Assembly (NCBI GenBank): GCA_964411985.1
Contig: CAYPNF010000062.1
Span: 1-44,974 of the forward strand
Length of the DNA stretch: 44,974 nucleotides
Direction: 5' to 3'
Source: CAYPNF01 sp964411985
GTDB lineage: Bacteria; Verrucomicrobiota; Verrucomicrobiia; Limisphaerales; J093
Both the position numbers and the translations under genes were made by a program. The notes beneath the pieces are model-generated. The model had not been told where the DNA came from. It did no database searches and saw only the letters and a list, made by a program, of their open reading frames with translations. This document shows positions 8,157 to 16,242 of the stretch, in pieces (the first letter of the stretch is position 1; each line of letters opens with the position of its first letter).

Positions 8157-9293
8157 CTACCGGCTCATCCGGGTCTCATAAATCCGCAGGTACTCCTGCG
8201 AAACCCTGGTTGCGCTCCGCTGGCGGACGCTATCCCGAACCTCACTTCCCGGGAGGAAATTCACCGAGCCATCTGCCACCCGGCGGATCTGCCGAGCCAG
8301 GTCGCTTACGTTTTCTGGTTCGAACAGTAGTCCGGTGGCCTCAGGCCTGAGGATGTCGATGTTCCCACCACTTGCGGACGCCAGGCACGGTACGCCCATA
8401 GCCAAGGCTTCAATCAGCGCCACCGAGCATGGCTCATTCGTGGAGGGTAGAATGAAACATGAGGCATCTTTCAGCGTTTCTTCGATCGCCAACGACAGCC
8501 CATGGAAGTAGCAGGTGTTGTGCAGGTTATGCTGATGGACCTGGTCTTTTAGCTCCTCCGCATACGCTCTTGAATCCGGATCGTCGAGCGTGGGACCCCA
8601 GTGATGGAATTGGACCCTCTCCTTCCACTCCGGTGGCAGGCTGGCCAACGCCTCCAGAATCAGGTGCCAGTTCTTCCAGCGCAAAATGTTGCCCAGACCT
8701 ACCAGACGGATCGGGTCGGAGGTGGAGCCGGGTTTTGAGGAGCGCAAAGGAATCGAGAAAAAGCGATCGGCACAGGATTCTGACACGATTTCCACCCCAT
8801 CCGGCCCGGACGAGAAGCCATAGTGGCGAGCCATGTTCGGGCTGAGGACGCTGGTGACCACTCCCGGTTGCTTGGCAGCCCAGCGATAGAGGCCAAGCCG
8901 CCGCGCATAGGCGTGGTTGGTGAAGAGGGTCTTGCGTTTCCACCAACGGGCGGCCATCACCATCACCAGCAGCGCTCCTCGAGAATGGCCGTGCAGGAAG
9001 TCAAAGGGCTCCTCCTTCAGTAGTCGTGCCAACTCAGGCATGGCGCGAATTGAGCCGAGGAGCAGGCGGAGATGGTTGTCGTGTTCCGAGAACAGGTGAT
9101 CGGTGGGGCGATACACCAGCGCGGGCTTACGCACCTCCCGGTAGCTGCGGTGAACCCAAACCACATGATCCCAGCCCATCGGCTCCGTGATGGTGCGGAG
9201 GTTCCGGAGAACGGAAAGAATGCCGCCCGTATCCTCCCGGCAGCCGATCAGGTGCAACACCCGTTTCCGCTTTGAAACATGGTCCGAAGCCAT
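8157..9293 (-). CDS. Family 4-type glycosyltransferase
   Basis: This is a 378-aa GT-B glycosyltransferase. The N-terminal acceptor domain starts VLHLIGCREDTGGILSVLRNL. The C-terminal donor domain carries LVGLGNILRWKNWHLILEAL and STNEPCSVALIEALAMGVPCLAS with the paired Glu motif. It should transfer a sugar from a nucleotide donor to a lipid-linked glycan on the cytoplasmic side. It lies directly upstream of the Wzy/WaaL-like gene on the same strand. The ATG at 9293 is divergent from the methyltransferase gene on the other strand, so the promoters of both share the short region around 9294-9379. Confidence 0.87.
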   Translation of the reverse strand: MASDHVSKRKRVLHLIGCREDTGGILSVLRNLRTITEPMGWDHVVWVHRSYREVRKPALVYRPTDHLFSEHDNHLRLLLGSIRAMPELARLLKEEPFDFLHGHSRGALLVMVMAARWWKRKTLFTNHAYARRLGLYRWAAKQPGVVTSVLSPNMARHYGFSSGPDGVEIVSESCADRFFSIPLRSSKPGSTSDPIRLVGLGNILRWKNWHLILEALASLPPEWKERVQFHHWGPTLDDPDSRAYAEELKDQVHQHNLHNTCYFHGLSLAIEETLKDASCFILPSTNEPCSVALIEALAMGVPCLASASGGNIDILRPEATGLLFEPENVSDLARQIRRVADGSVNFLPGSEVRDSVRQRSATRVSQEYLRIYETRMSR

Positions 9294-9379
9294 CGGCCCA
9301 TTCTACAGAGCAGGGGAGAGCGTGGCTACAGAAACCGTTTGCCTTGCCCTTGCCGGGCGATACACTCGCCCGCAACTCG

Positions 9380-10189
9380 ATGATCGACGACTTTTACGTG
9401 CAGACTTTGCGGGCGCTGATGACCCAGGGCTGGATCACTCGCGAGAGCCGTGTCCTGGTGGTTTGTGGAGGGCAGGCCGACAAGGAGACCTATCAGGAGT
9501 TAGGCTTCTCCAACGTCATCATCTCCAATCTGGACGAGCGCCACCAGGCCGATCAGTTTGCCCCCTATGAGTGGAGCTATCAGGACGCGGAGAGTATCCA
9601 GTATCCCGACGAGTCGTTCGACTATTGCATTGTGCACAACGGACTGCACCACTGCTTTTCGCCCCACAAAGCCTTGCTGGAAATGTATCGGGTCAGCCGC
9701 AAGGGCGTCCTGGTTTTTGAGCCGCGCGAAACCTTGCTGGTGCGCTTGGGGGTGGCACTGAACCTGGGTCAGCAGTACGAGGTGGCTGCGGTGGCCGGGA
9801 ACGGCTTGAAATACGGAGGGGTGCGTAATACTGCGATCCCCAATTACGTCTACCGCTGGACCGAGCGGGAGATCGAGCAGACCATCTGCACTTCCGTCCC
9901 GTACGCCCGTCCCAAGTTTCAGTACTTTTACTCACTGCGCGTTCCTGAGCCGAGATTGCGGGCGCTCAAGAACAAGTTCTACCTGTTCGTCGTGAAATTG
10001 GGGTTGCCGCTGCTGAAGGCGTTCACCTTCCTCTTTCCCAAGCAGTGCAACGCGTTCGGATTCGCCATCAACAAGCCAAAGCTGCCTGAGGACCTGCAGC
10101 CCTGGCTGCAGATGGTGGATGGGAAGCCTGCGATTCGTTCGGAGTGGTTCAAGGAGCGCTACGGGGCTTTCCTGGGGCCTGGGTACTGA
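9380..10189 (+). CDS. Class I SAM-dependent methyltransferase
   Basis: This is a Rossmann-fold methyltransferase. RVLVVCGGQADKE is the glycine-rich SAM site, VIISNLDE the acidic end of strand 2, and SFDYCIVHNGLHHCFSPHKALLEMYRVSRKGVLVFEP the post-motif I strand and helix region. The C-terminal third is long and basic and may bind a lipid or glycan acceptor. The ATG at 9380 gives 269 aa. An in-frame TTG at 9272 would give 305 aa but would overlap the divergent glycosyltransferase start. The open frame is continuous between them, so an earlier start cannot be excluded. It points the opposite way to most of the locus and converges on the lhgO-like gene. It probably methylates a sugar of the surface glycan. 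Confidence 0.8.
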   Translation: MIDDFYVQTLRALMTQGWITRESRVLVVCGGQADKETYQELGFSNVIISNLDERHQADQFAPYEWSYQDAESIQYPDESFDYCIVHNGLHHCFSPHKALLEMYRVSRKGVLVFEPRETLLVRLGVALNLGQQYEVAAVAGNGLKYGGVRNTAIPNYVYRWTEREIEQTICTSVPYARPKFQYFYSLRVPEPRLRALKNKFYLFVVKLGLPLLKAFTFLFPKQCNAFGFAINKPKLPEDLQPWLQMVDGKPAIRSEWFKERYGAFLGPGY

Positions 10190-10247
10190 GATGCCGAAGG
10201 ACTCTGAAACCGGTCTAAACAGGAAGTTGCGGGAAGAGAGAATTCCT

Positions 10248-10274
10248 CTTCATGGTTCTTCATGAACTTCATGG
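10248..10274. repeat. CTTCATG micro-repeat at the 3' end of the lhgO-like gene
   Basis: CTTCATG occurs at 10248, 10258 and 10267, spaced 10 and 9 bases. It covers the stop and the last codons of the minus-strand gene, giving its odd HHEVHEEP tail. The same unit with the same spacing recurs at 26805, 26815 and 26824 (last copy CTTCCTG), just past the helicase stop. Confidence 0.55.
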
Positions 10275-11479
10275 TGGCCTCCCATCCCAGCGAGGGCCAC
10301 AGCTTTTTGAGCCAGGTGTTCCCCAATGGAAAGTGAGGCGGTGGCCGCTGGGCTGGGTGCATTGAGCACGTGCAGGGCGTTGGGCTTCTCCATCACATGA
10401 AAATCCTGTACGAGCGTGCCATCGTTCAGCATCGCTTGCGCCCGTACTCCGGCTCCGCCTGGTTCCAGGTCGGACACCTGCACTTCGGGCACCAACTTCT
10501 GTAGCGAAGCGCAAAACAACTTCTTGCTGAAGGAACGCAGGACTTCGTCCCACGCCATGCCTCGGTGCTTCTGCATGAAACGCCTTAGACCTGGATACAA
10601 CGCCGCGTCTGCCAGGTCACGAAGATTGATATTCCACTTGGTATAACCTTCTCGGGCAAAAGCCAGAACCGCGTTGGGCCCTGCCTCCACTCCCCCTTGG
10701 ATGAGCCTCGTGAAGTGGACACCCAGGAAAGGGAAGGTCGGATCCGGCACGGGGTAGATGAGGTTTCGTACCAGCTTCTGCGCGTCGCCCTTCAGTTTGT
10801 AGTATTCGCCGCGGAAGGGAACGATGCGCGCTGTCCGCTCCTCGCCCGCCAACTCCGCAACCCGATCACAATGAAGGCCTGCGCAGTTGATCACAAAGTC
10901 CGCCGGAAAATCCCCCGTGGTGGTTTCCACTCGCCATCCCTTTTGCTCCGGGCGAATGCGCGTCACTCGGGTGGAAAGCCGGACCTGGACGCCGTCCGCC
11001 TGCAGCAAAGAGCGCAGTGTTTTACAGACCGCCGCGTAGTCGACGATTCCTTCTTGGGGCACGTGTAAGGCTCCTTTGCCCTGGGCATGTGGCTCGACCT
11101 CCTTGAGATCGAGCGGGGAGAGCCATCGCAGCCCCTCGAGCCCGTTCTTTTCGCCCCGTTTGAGGAGTTCCCGGAGTCGTTCCACTTCCAGGTCGTTCGT
11201 GGCGACCACCACTTTCCCGCAGATCTCATGGGGGATTTGGTGCGCGATGCAGAACTCGGTCATGCGCCGGATGCCCTGCACGGCCAGTTGGGCCTTCAGG
11301 GAGCCTGGTTTGTAGTAGAGCCCCGCGTGGAGCACTCCGCTGTTGTGCGTGCTCTGGTGGAGCCCAACCTCGCTCTCCTTTTCCAGCAAGCGAACCTCGA
11401 GACCGGGTTGCTGTTTCTTCAAGGCCCATGCTGTGGCCAGCCCTACCAGGCCACCACCGATGACGATGAATGTTTTCAT
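10250..11479 (-). CDS. lhgO: L-2-hydroxyglutarate oxidase-like FAD enzyme
   Basis: This is a 409-aa FAD-dependent oxidoreductase of the DAO family. The dinucleotide-binding site GGGLVGLATAWAL is at 8-20. STHNSGVLHAGLYY and the C-terminal half match LhgO, which oxidises L-2-hydroxyglutarate to 2-oxoglutarate and passes electrons to the membrane quinone pool. ATG start at 11479. It lies inside the polysaccharide locus, 33 bases after a family 2 glycosyltransferase gene on the same strand. It may therefore act on a sugar or hydroxy-acid decoration instead of central metabolism. The last residues (GGHHEVHEEP) come from a short repeat that runs into the 3' end. Confidence 0.85.
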   Translation of the reverse strand: MKTFIVIGGGLVGLATAWALKKQQPGLEVRLLEKESEVGLHQSTHNSGVLHAGLYYKPGSLKAQLAVQGIRRMTEFCIAHQIPHEICGKVVVATNDLEVERLRELLKRGEKNGLEGLRWLSPLDLKEVEPHAQGKGALHVPQEGIVDYAAVCKTLRSLLQADGVQVRLSTRVTRIRPEQKGWRVETTTGDFPADFVINCAGLHCDRVAELAGEERTARIVPFRGEYYKLKGDAQKLVRNLIYPVPDPTFPFLGVHFTRLIQGGVEAGPNAVLAFAREGYTKWNINLRDLADAALYPGLRRFMQKHRGMAWDEVLRSFSKKLFCASLQKLVPEVQVSDLEPGGAGVRAQAMLNDGTLVQDFHVMEKPNALHVLNAPSPAATASLSIGEHLAQKAVALAGMGGHHEVHEEP

Positions 11480-11512
11480 GAGAGGGGTGATGAATGCTCG
11501 TGACAGGGGGGC

Positions 11513-12559
11513 TCACACCTGGGTGGGTGCGGGCTTCTTGAACTTGGGCTTGTATCGTGCCTTGAGGCTCCACGCCACCTTGGCCAGCGGCTGCGCCAGG
11601 GTGAAGAAGAGCAAACGCTCCCAGTCTTTCAGGAGGCGAAGTTTGTTCCCGTGCTGAGCCCAGAGCATCCACTGGCGCAGGTATCCGGACTGCACCAACT
11701 CCAGACGGAGCTCCAGGGCCTGGATTCCCTTGCGAATGATGGCGAGCATCTCTTCCCCCCGGTCCGGGGCCAGGATCCCCTTGGCAAGGGCGGTTTGTAC
11801 GTCCTGAAGATACTGCCGCCGCACCGCGAGATCGTTGCGGAAGAACGAAATCCTGTGTTTCCAATGAAGTTGGAATTCGGGACAATGAGCATGAGAGATC
11901 ATCATGCCGTGATGACGATACTTCACGAGGGGCGTGGGGATGGTCAGCACTTCACCCAGTATCAGTGAACGAAAAGCGAGCGCCTGGTCTTCCGCGATGA
12001 TCTCCGTCGAGATGGGGCCAAACAGGTCATACACACTGCGGTGAAAGGCATGCGTAGCTCCCGTGATCCCCGCCGTGCCAAGTGCCGCTGCGCGCAGCAG
12101 GGGGTTGGGACCCATGTCAACCCGATACACATCCGTCCCCAGCTCTGTCCCCACCTCATCGATCCGGTAAAAGGCGGATTGAATCGAAAACGCGCGTCGG
12201 CCGGATTGAGCCCAGGTATCATGGATGACGGCACACCGGTTGGGCAGGGAGACGTCATCCCCGGCTGCCGCGACGATCAACTCGCCTTTCGCCAGCTCCA
12301 GGACCCGATTGAAGTGTCCCGCGATCCCTGAGTTTTGAGGGGTCTGATTCAGGACAACCCGGTGGGGCCCCCGGTACGTGTCCGCCAACTGCTTCAACCG
12401 CTCAAAAGTGCCGTCAGGGGAACGATCGTCGGAGAGAATGATCTCGAGCGGGGAGTAAGTTTGGTCGAAAGCGCCTTGAACCGCCTCATCGACGAACGCC
12501 TCCTGCCGGTAGGCCAAGAGTGCGAAACTGATCAGCGGCTTTTCCTGACTTTCAATCAT
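11513..12559 (-). CDS. Family 2 glycosyltransferase
   Basis: This is a GT-A inverting glycosyltransferase. ISFALLAYRQEAFVDEAVQGA leads into the donor site with SDDRS, then AGDD as the metal-binding DxD equivalent, and AEDQAL as the catalytic-base region. The chosen ATG at 12559 gives 348 aa beginning MIESQEKPLISFALLAYRQ. A longer frame to 12643 would overlap the flippase gene and add unrelated residues. The basic C-terminal tail (about 300-348) may contact the membrane. It sits between the flippase and the lhgO-like gene, all on one strand with gaps under 50 bases. Confidence 0.87.
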   Translation of the reverse strand: MIESQEKPLISFALLAYRQEAFVDEAVQGAFDQTYSPLEIILSDDRSPDGTFERLKQLADTYRGPHRVVLNQTPQNSGIAGHFNRVLELAKGELIVAAAGDDVSLPNRCAVIHDTWAQSGRRAFSIQSAFYRIDEVGTELGTDVYRVDMGPNPLLRAAALGTAGITGATHAFHRSVYDLFGPISTEIIAEDQALAFRSLILGEVLTIPTPLVKYRHHGMMISHAHCPEFQLHWKHRISFFRNDLAVRRQYLQDVQTALAKGILAPDRGEEMLAIIRKGIQALELRLELVQSGYLRQWMLWAQHGNKLRLLKDWERLLFFTLAQPLAKVAWSLKARYKPKFKKPAPTQV

Positions 12560-12605
12560 GACGCGTTTACGGAGCAGCCATTTTCGCGTGCAACCGGGAG
12601 GAGTG

Positions 12606-14111
12606 TCAACCAGAACGGAGCCGCAGTTTGCGAAGCCACGCATCCACCTTCGCCGGGCCCACGCGCCTGATCAGGCGTCGAGTGCAAAAAAGACCCGCTG
12701 CCGCCGTCACCAGGCCTCCCATCGACATTCCCCAGGCTTGAGGGACTGCTGGAGTGGTCACCAGGAACACGAGAGCGGTTGTTCCCACCACCCCCAGCAC
12801 CAGCTGCACATTGCTCTTCGTCCAGTGAAAGCCCGAGAGACGGTGCACGACGCCGTACACCAGCAGGCTGGAGAAGACATAGAACCCAAAAAATGCCATT
12901 CCCAGACCCGCCAGACCAAACCGTCGCATTCCGAGCCAGATCAAAGTGAGATGAACCGCGTTGCACGCCACTTCGGTCAAAAAGAAACTGCGACTACACC
13001 CTTTTGCCAGTAGCACAAAGCCGATCGGCCAGGCAATCACTCGTCCCAGCACTCCCAGGATTTGCCAGCGCAGAATCTCCACCGCCGGGGCGAAATCGGG
13101 AGTGTTGAGCAAAGGCACCAGCCACGGTGCTAAGGCGAGGGTGCCGAGGATCCCCGGTACCGCCATGAAAAGGGAGATCTCGGTCTGCTCATTCACCAGG
13201 CGGTTGACTTCCTCGTTGCTGGCGGAGGCTGCGGTCAGCCGGGGGTAGTAATCCGCTCCCATCGCATTCAAGACGAAGCTGACGTACACGCCGGAGATCG
13301 TCCAGGCGGCCTGGTACAGGCCAGCCGCCTCGAGGTTCATTTGGCGAATCACCAGCACTCGCGTCAGGTAAGCTACCACACTGCTCATCAAACCCGACAA
13401 CATGAACACCACTCCCAACCCGAGCAGTGAACGAGCCTCGTGCCAGAGGGCTCGTGCCGGCATGGGCACTTTTCGGACCTGGATTTTGCGGGCGAACCAC
13501 CAGGAAGGCAGGATGGTTAGCGCCGACACGGTGATCAGGAGAGGGACAATTCCGTTCTCGCGGAAGAAATACACTAACGGCAGGCCGAGCGCTGTCCCCA
13601 GCAGTGCCCCCCAAATACTGAGCGTGGCCAGGTCGGCAATCCGCCGCAAACCTTGAATCAGGGCCACCTGTCCAGCCGCGACCGCGCTGAAGAGCACGGT
13701 AACGGACAGCAGGGCCATGGCTCCGGCGCGGTCGGTATCCCCGAAAGTAGCCTTGGCGATCGGCCCGCTGAACGCCAGGAGCAGCAGCATTCCCAGGAAA
13801 CCCAGGATGAGCGCCGTTCGCCGCAACGTGGTGACCGTGCGGGCGATCTTCTCCTCATCTCCCGTTCCCGCCGCCTCCGCGATCTGGCGGACCCCGCTGT
13901 TGTTGATCCCCATCCCTGCGATGCCTCCCACCAGCATGGAGACGGAGTTGTAAGTGCCGAAAAGCCCTGTGCCCTCGGTTCCGATCAGGACCGCAAGCAC
14001 TTTGTTGCGGACGACCCCCAGCAAGAGCGTGATCACCGAGGATCCCCCGATAAACGCAGACGCCTTGAGGATCTGCCCGTAGGAACTGGGGCTTTTAGGG
14101 CTGGAGGACAC
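12606..14111 (-). CDS. Wzx-type polysaccharide flippase
   Basis: This is a 501-aa membrane protein of the MATE-related polysaccharide transporter superfamily with about twelve to fourteen membrane segments. It flips lipid-linked repeat units across the inner membrane. The N-terminal ASAFIGGSSVITLLLGVVRNKVLAVLIGTEGTGLFGTY pattern resembles O-antigen translocases such as WzxE. The start is probably the GTG at 14111, giving a 17-base overlap with the end of the upstream acyltransferase gene, which suggests translational coupling. Its presence with a Wzy/WaaL-like protein fits a Wzx/Wzy-dependent pathway. Confidence 0.88.
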   Translation of the reverse strand: MSSSPKSPSSYGQILKASAFIGGSSVITLLLGVVRNKVLAVLIGTEGTGLFGTYNSVSMLVGGIAGMGINNSGVRQIAEAAGTGDEEKIARTVTTLRRTALILGFLGMLLLLAFSGPIAKATFGDTDRAGAMALLSVTVLFSAVAAGQVALIQGLRRIADLATLSIWGALLGTALGLPLVYFFRENGIVPLLITVSALTILPSWWFARKIQVRKVPMPARALWHEARSLLGLGVVFMLSGLMSSVVAYLTRVLVIRQMNLEAAGLYQAAWTISGVYVSFVLNAMGADYYPRLTAASASNEEVNRLVNEQTEISLFMAVPGILGTLALAPWLVPLLNTPDFAPAVEILRWQILGVLGRVIAWPIGFVLLAKGCSRSFFLTEVACNAVHLTLIWLGMRRFGLAGLGMAFFGFYVFSSLLVYGVVHRLSGFHWTKSNVQLVLGVVGTTALVFLVTTPAVPQAWGMSMGGLVTAAAGLFCTRRLIRRVGPAKVDAWLRKLRLRSG

Positions 14112-14703
14112 GGATCACTTTCGCGGGTGTCCCCGCTGCGAGACTGTTGGCGGGAATGGACTTGGTCACCAGGCTCATGGCGCCGATGACGGAATTGTCG
14201 CCGATGGTGACCCCTTTCAAGACCATCACACGGCTGCCCAGCCACACGTTGTTGCCAAGGGTGACCGGGTGCGTCGGGCCCGAACTCCGGTTGCGGGTGG
14301 AGGGGTTGATCTCATGGAAATCGCAGTCAGTGATGGTGACTTGATCGCCGATCTGGCAGCGGTCTCCCACTGTGATGCGTTCATTGGCAATCATGCAGAC
14401 GCTGTTGCTGAAGAGATTGTGGCTTCCGATTTGGATGACCGCTTCCGGGGTGCGAGGCTGCAGGAGGATCTCCCCTTTGCCCAGGATGGGTGCTGTGGGG
14501 CAGCCAAAGCAGTTCGTATCACCCAGGATCAGGCTTCCAGCGCCGTCGCAGCGTACCGGCATCTCCAAGGTGTTATCCCTCCCCATCTCGAGCAGCTTGA
14601 GCAAAGGACGTTCCAGCCAGACCAGCCGGGAAAGATGGCAGGCGCGCCTGATCCGCTGCCGATAATGAACGAACAGCGTGATACACTTGGCTGCGAGGCT
14701 CAT
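14095..14703 (-). CDS. Left-handed beta-helix acyltransferase (Maa/WbbJ type)
   Basis: This is a 202-aa hexapeptide-repeat transferase. Isoleucine-rich hexapeptide turns run through the C-terminal half: ITVGDRCQIGDQVTI, HPVTLGNNVWLGSRVMVLKGVTIGDNSVIGAMSLVTKSIP and the closing AAGTPAKVIR. HEINP before the last coils carries the likely catalytic His. Enzymes of this type transfer acetyl from acetyl-CoA to a sugar hydroxyl or amine. ATG start at 14703, one base from the stop of the aminotransferase gene. The first 50 residues are basic and may bind membrane or lipid-linked acceptor. It probably acetylates the glycan repeat unit. Confidence 0.85.
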   Translation of the reverse strand: MSLAAKCITLFVHYRQRIRRACHLSRLVWLERPLLKLLEMGRDNTLEMPVRCDGAGSLILGDTNCFGCPTAPILGKGEILLQPRTPEAVIQIGSHNLFSNSVCMIANERITVGDRCQIGDQVTITDCDFHEINPSTRNRSSGPTHPVTLGNNVWLGSRVMVLKGVTIGDNSVIGAMSLVTKSIPANSLAAGTPAKVIRVLQP

Positions 14704-14704
14704 G

Positions 14705-15823
14705 TTACGACTGGCCGAGTGCGGCCGCGGCGGCGCTCGCAGCCTGGAGGATTTCTCGGATCTGCTCTTGCTTCAGATGAGGGCCAATGGGGAGGCTCAG
14801 CACGGTTTCCGCCATCATCTCCGCGATGGGCTGGCTTCCCAACTTTTCGCGCATCTCCGCATAGGCGCCGGAAAGATGCGGGGGCACCGGGTAATGAATC
14901 AGGGTGCCAATGCCCAACTCCGTCAGCTTCTGTTGGAAAAGGTCGCGCTTGGCATGGCGGACCACAAACAGGTGCCAGACAGGGGTGGCCCAATCAGGAA
15001 CGAACGGGACCATCAAGCCAGGCAGCTTCGCCAACTCCGGCAAATAGGCTTTGGCCACTTCTGCTCGCCGCCCATTCCACTTGTCCAGGTGGCGTAGCTT
15101 GACCCGCAGAAAGGCCGCTTGCAGTTCGTCCAGGCGTGAGTTGACGCCTTTGACCTCATTGTAATAACGCTTCTTCGAACCGTAATTCCGCAGCGTGCGC
15201 ACGCGCTCGGCAAGTTCGGGGTCGTTGGTGGTCACGGCTCCGGCGTCGCCAAAGGCTCCCAGGTTCTTGGTCGGGTAAAAACTGTGTCCGGCCGCGTCCC
15301 CCAAGCCTCCTGCTTTGCGGCCCTTGTACAAGCCCCCCTGCGCTTGGGCAGCATCCTCGATCACTTTCAAACGGTGCTTGCGGGCGATCTCCATGATCGG
15401 GTCCATGTCCGCCGTTTGGCCGTACAGATGGACAGGCATGATGGCCCGAGTACGCGGGGTGATCGCCGCTCCGATCCGTTCCGGATCCAGATTGAAGGTT
15501 CGCTCATCCGGTTCGACGGGGACGGGAGTGGCTCCTGCGTAGGAAACGGCTAACCAGGTGGCAATGTAGGTGTTGGAAGGGACGATTACTTCATCGCCGG
15601 GGCCGATATCATACGCCCGGAGAATCAGGTGTAGGGCATCGAGACAGTTGCCCAACCCTACGCAGTGGGTGGTCCCACAGTACTCCGCGTATTCACGCTC
15701 GAAGGCTTCGACCTCTTTGCCCAGGATGTACCAGGCCGAGCGCATGAAACGTTGGTACGCCTCGTCCAGTTCGCCCTGCAACTCCTGGTAGGGCGATGCG
15801 AAATCGTTGAAGGGAATCTTCAC
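14705..15823 (-). CDS. DegT/DnrJ/EryC1/StrS sugar aminotransferase (FdtB-like)
   Basis: This is a PLP-dependent nucleotide-sugar aminotransferase of 372 aa. Lys186 in SFYPTKNLGAFGDAG forms the internal aldimine. EDAAQA at 156-161 contacts the cofactor ring, and NSRLDELQAA is the conserved helix. With a 3,4-ketoisomerase directly upstream and an acetyltransferase before that, it most likely aminates carbon 3 of a dTDP-3-keto-6-deoxyhexose, as FdtB and QdtB do. The GTG start overlaps the ketoisomerase stop as GTGA at 15820-15823, so translation is coupled. Confidence 0.87.
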   Translation of the reverse strand: MKIPFNDFASPYQELQGELDEAYQRFMRSAWYILGKEVEAFEREYAEYCGTTHCVGLGNCLDALHLILRAYDIGPGDEVIVPSNTYIATWLAVSYAGATPVPVEPDERTFNLDPERIGAAITPRTRAIMPVHLYGQTADMDPIMEIARKHRLKVIEDAAQAQGGLYKGRKAGGLGDAAGHSFYPTKNLGAFGDAGAVTTNDPELAERVRTLRNYGSKKRYYNEVKGVNSRLDELQAAFLRVKLRHLDKWNGRRAEVAKAYLPELAKLPGLMVPFVPDWATPVWHLFVVRHAKRDLFQQKLTELGIGTLIHYPVPPHLSGAYAEMREKLGSQPIAEMMAETVLSLPIGPHLKQEQIREILQAASAAAAALGQS

Positions 15824-16242
15824 TTGGTGGCCCCTGACTCGGCGATGGCCTTGAGATATTCGCTGTAGTCGCGGTAATAGTCCTTGGCATCATACAACTC
15901 CGAGGCCAGCGCCAGGCACACGGAGCCGGAGGAGAAGTTGTCCATCTCCCGCCATACCATGGGCGGCAAATGCAGCCCGAAGTAAGAACGGTTGAGGTGA
16001 ATCCGTTGCTTTTCCTTGCCGTCATAGGCGATCACATCGAAGCTGCCCGACATGGCGATCAGGAACTGATGACATGTCTTGAGTGCGTGTCCTCCCCGGT
16101 CCGCCCCTCCGGGGACATCGTACAAGTAGAATACCCGCTTGATGGCGAAGGGAATGTGGTTGCCGCCCTCGATGAAGGTGAGGTTGCCGCGGGGATCGTT
16201 GATCTTGCGCAGTTCAATCAGCTTGCATTGTTCCAGGCTCAT
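15820..16242 (-). CDS. fdtA: FdtA/WxcM-like sugar 3,4-ketoisomerase, HxH changed to HxL
   Basis: This is a small cupin (140 aa from the ATG at 16242). In the FdtA/QdtA family it moves the keto group of dTDP-4-keto-6-deoxyglucose from carbon 4 to carbon 3. The fold is clear from KRVFYLYDVPGGADRGGHALK, SGSFDVIAYDG and LHLPPMVWREM. The family active-site motif normally reads HAHK; here it is HALK, with His52 kept and Leu54 (codon CTC) in place of the second His. Activity may be altered or lost. Start and stop overlap both neighbours by four bases (ATGA and GTGA). An extension to 16302 is possible but overlaps the upstream gene and adds nothing family-like. Confidence 0.85.
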   Translation of the reverse strand: MSLEQCKLIELRKINDPRGNLTFIEGGNHIPFAIKRVFYLYDVPGGADRGGHALKTCHQFLIAMSGSFDVIAYDGKEKQRIHLNRSYFGLHLPPMVWREMDNFSSGSVCLALASELYDAKDYYRDYSEYLKAIAESGATK

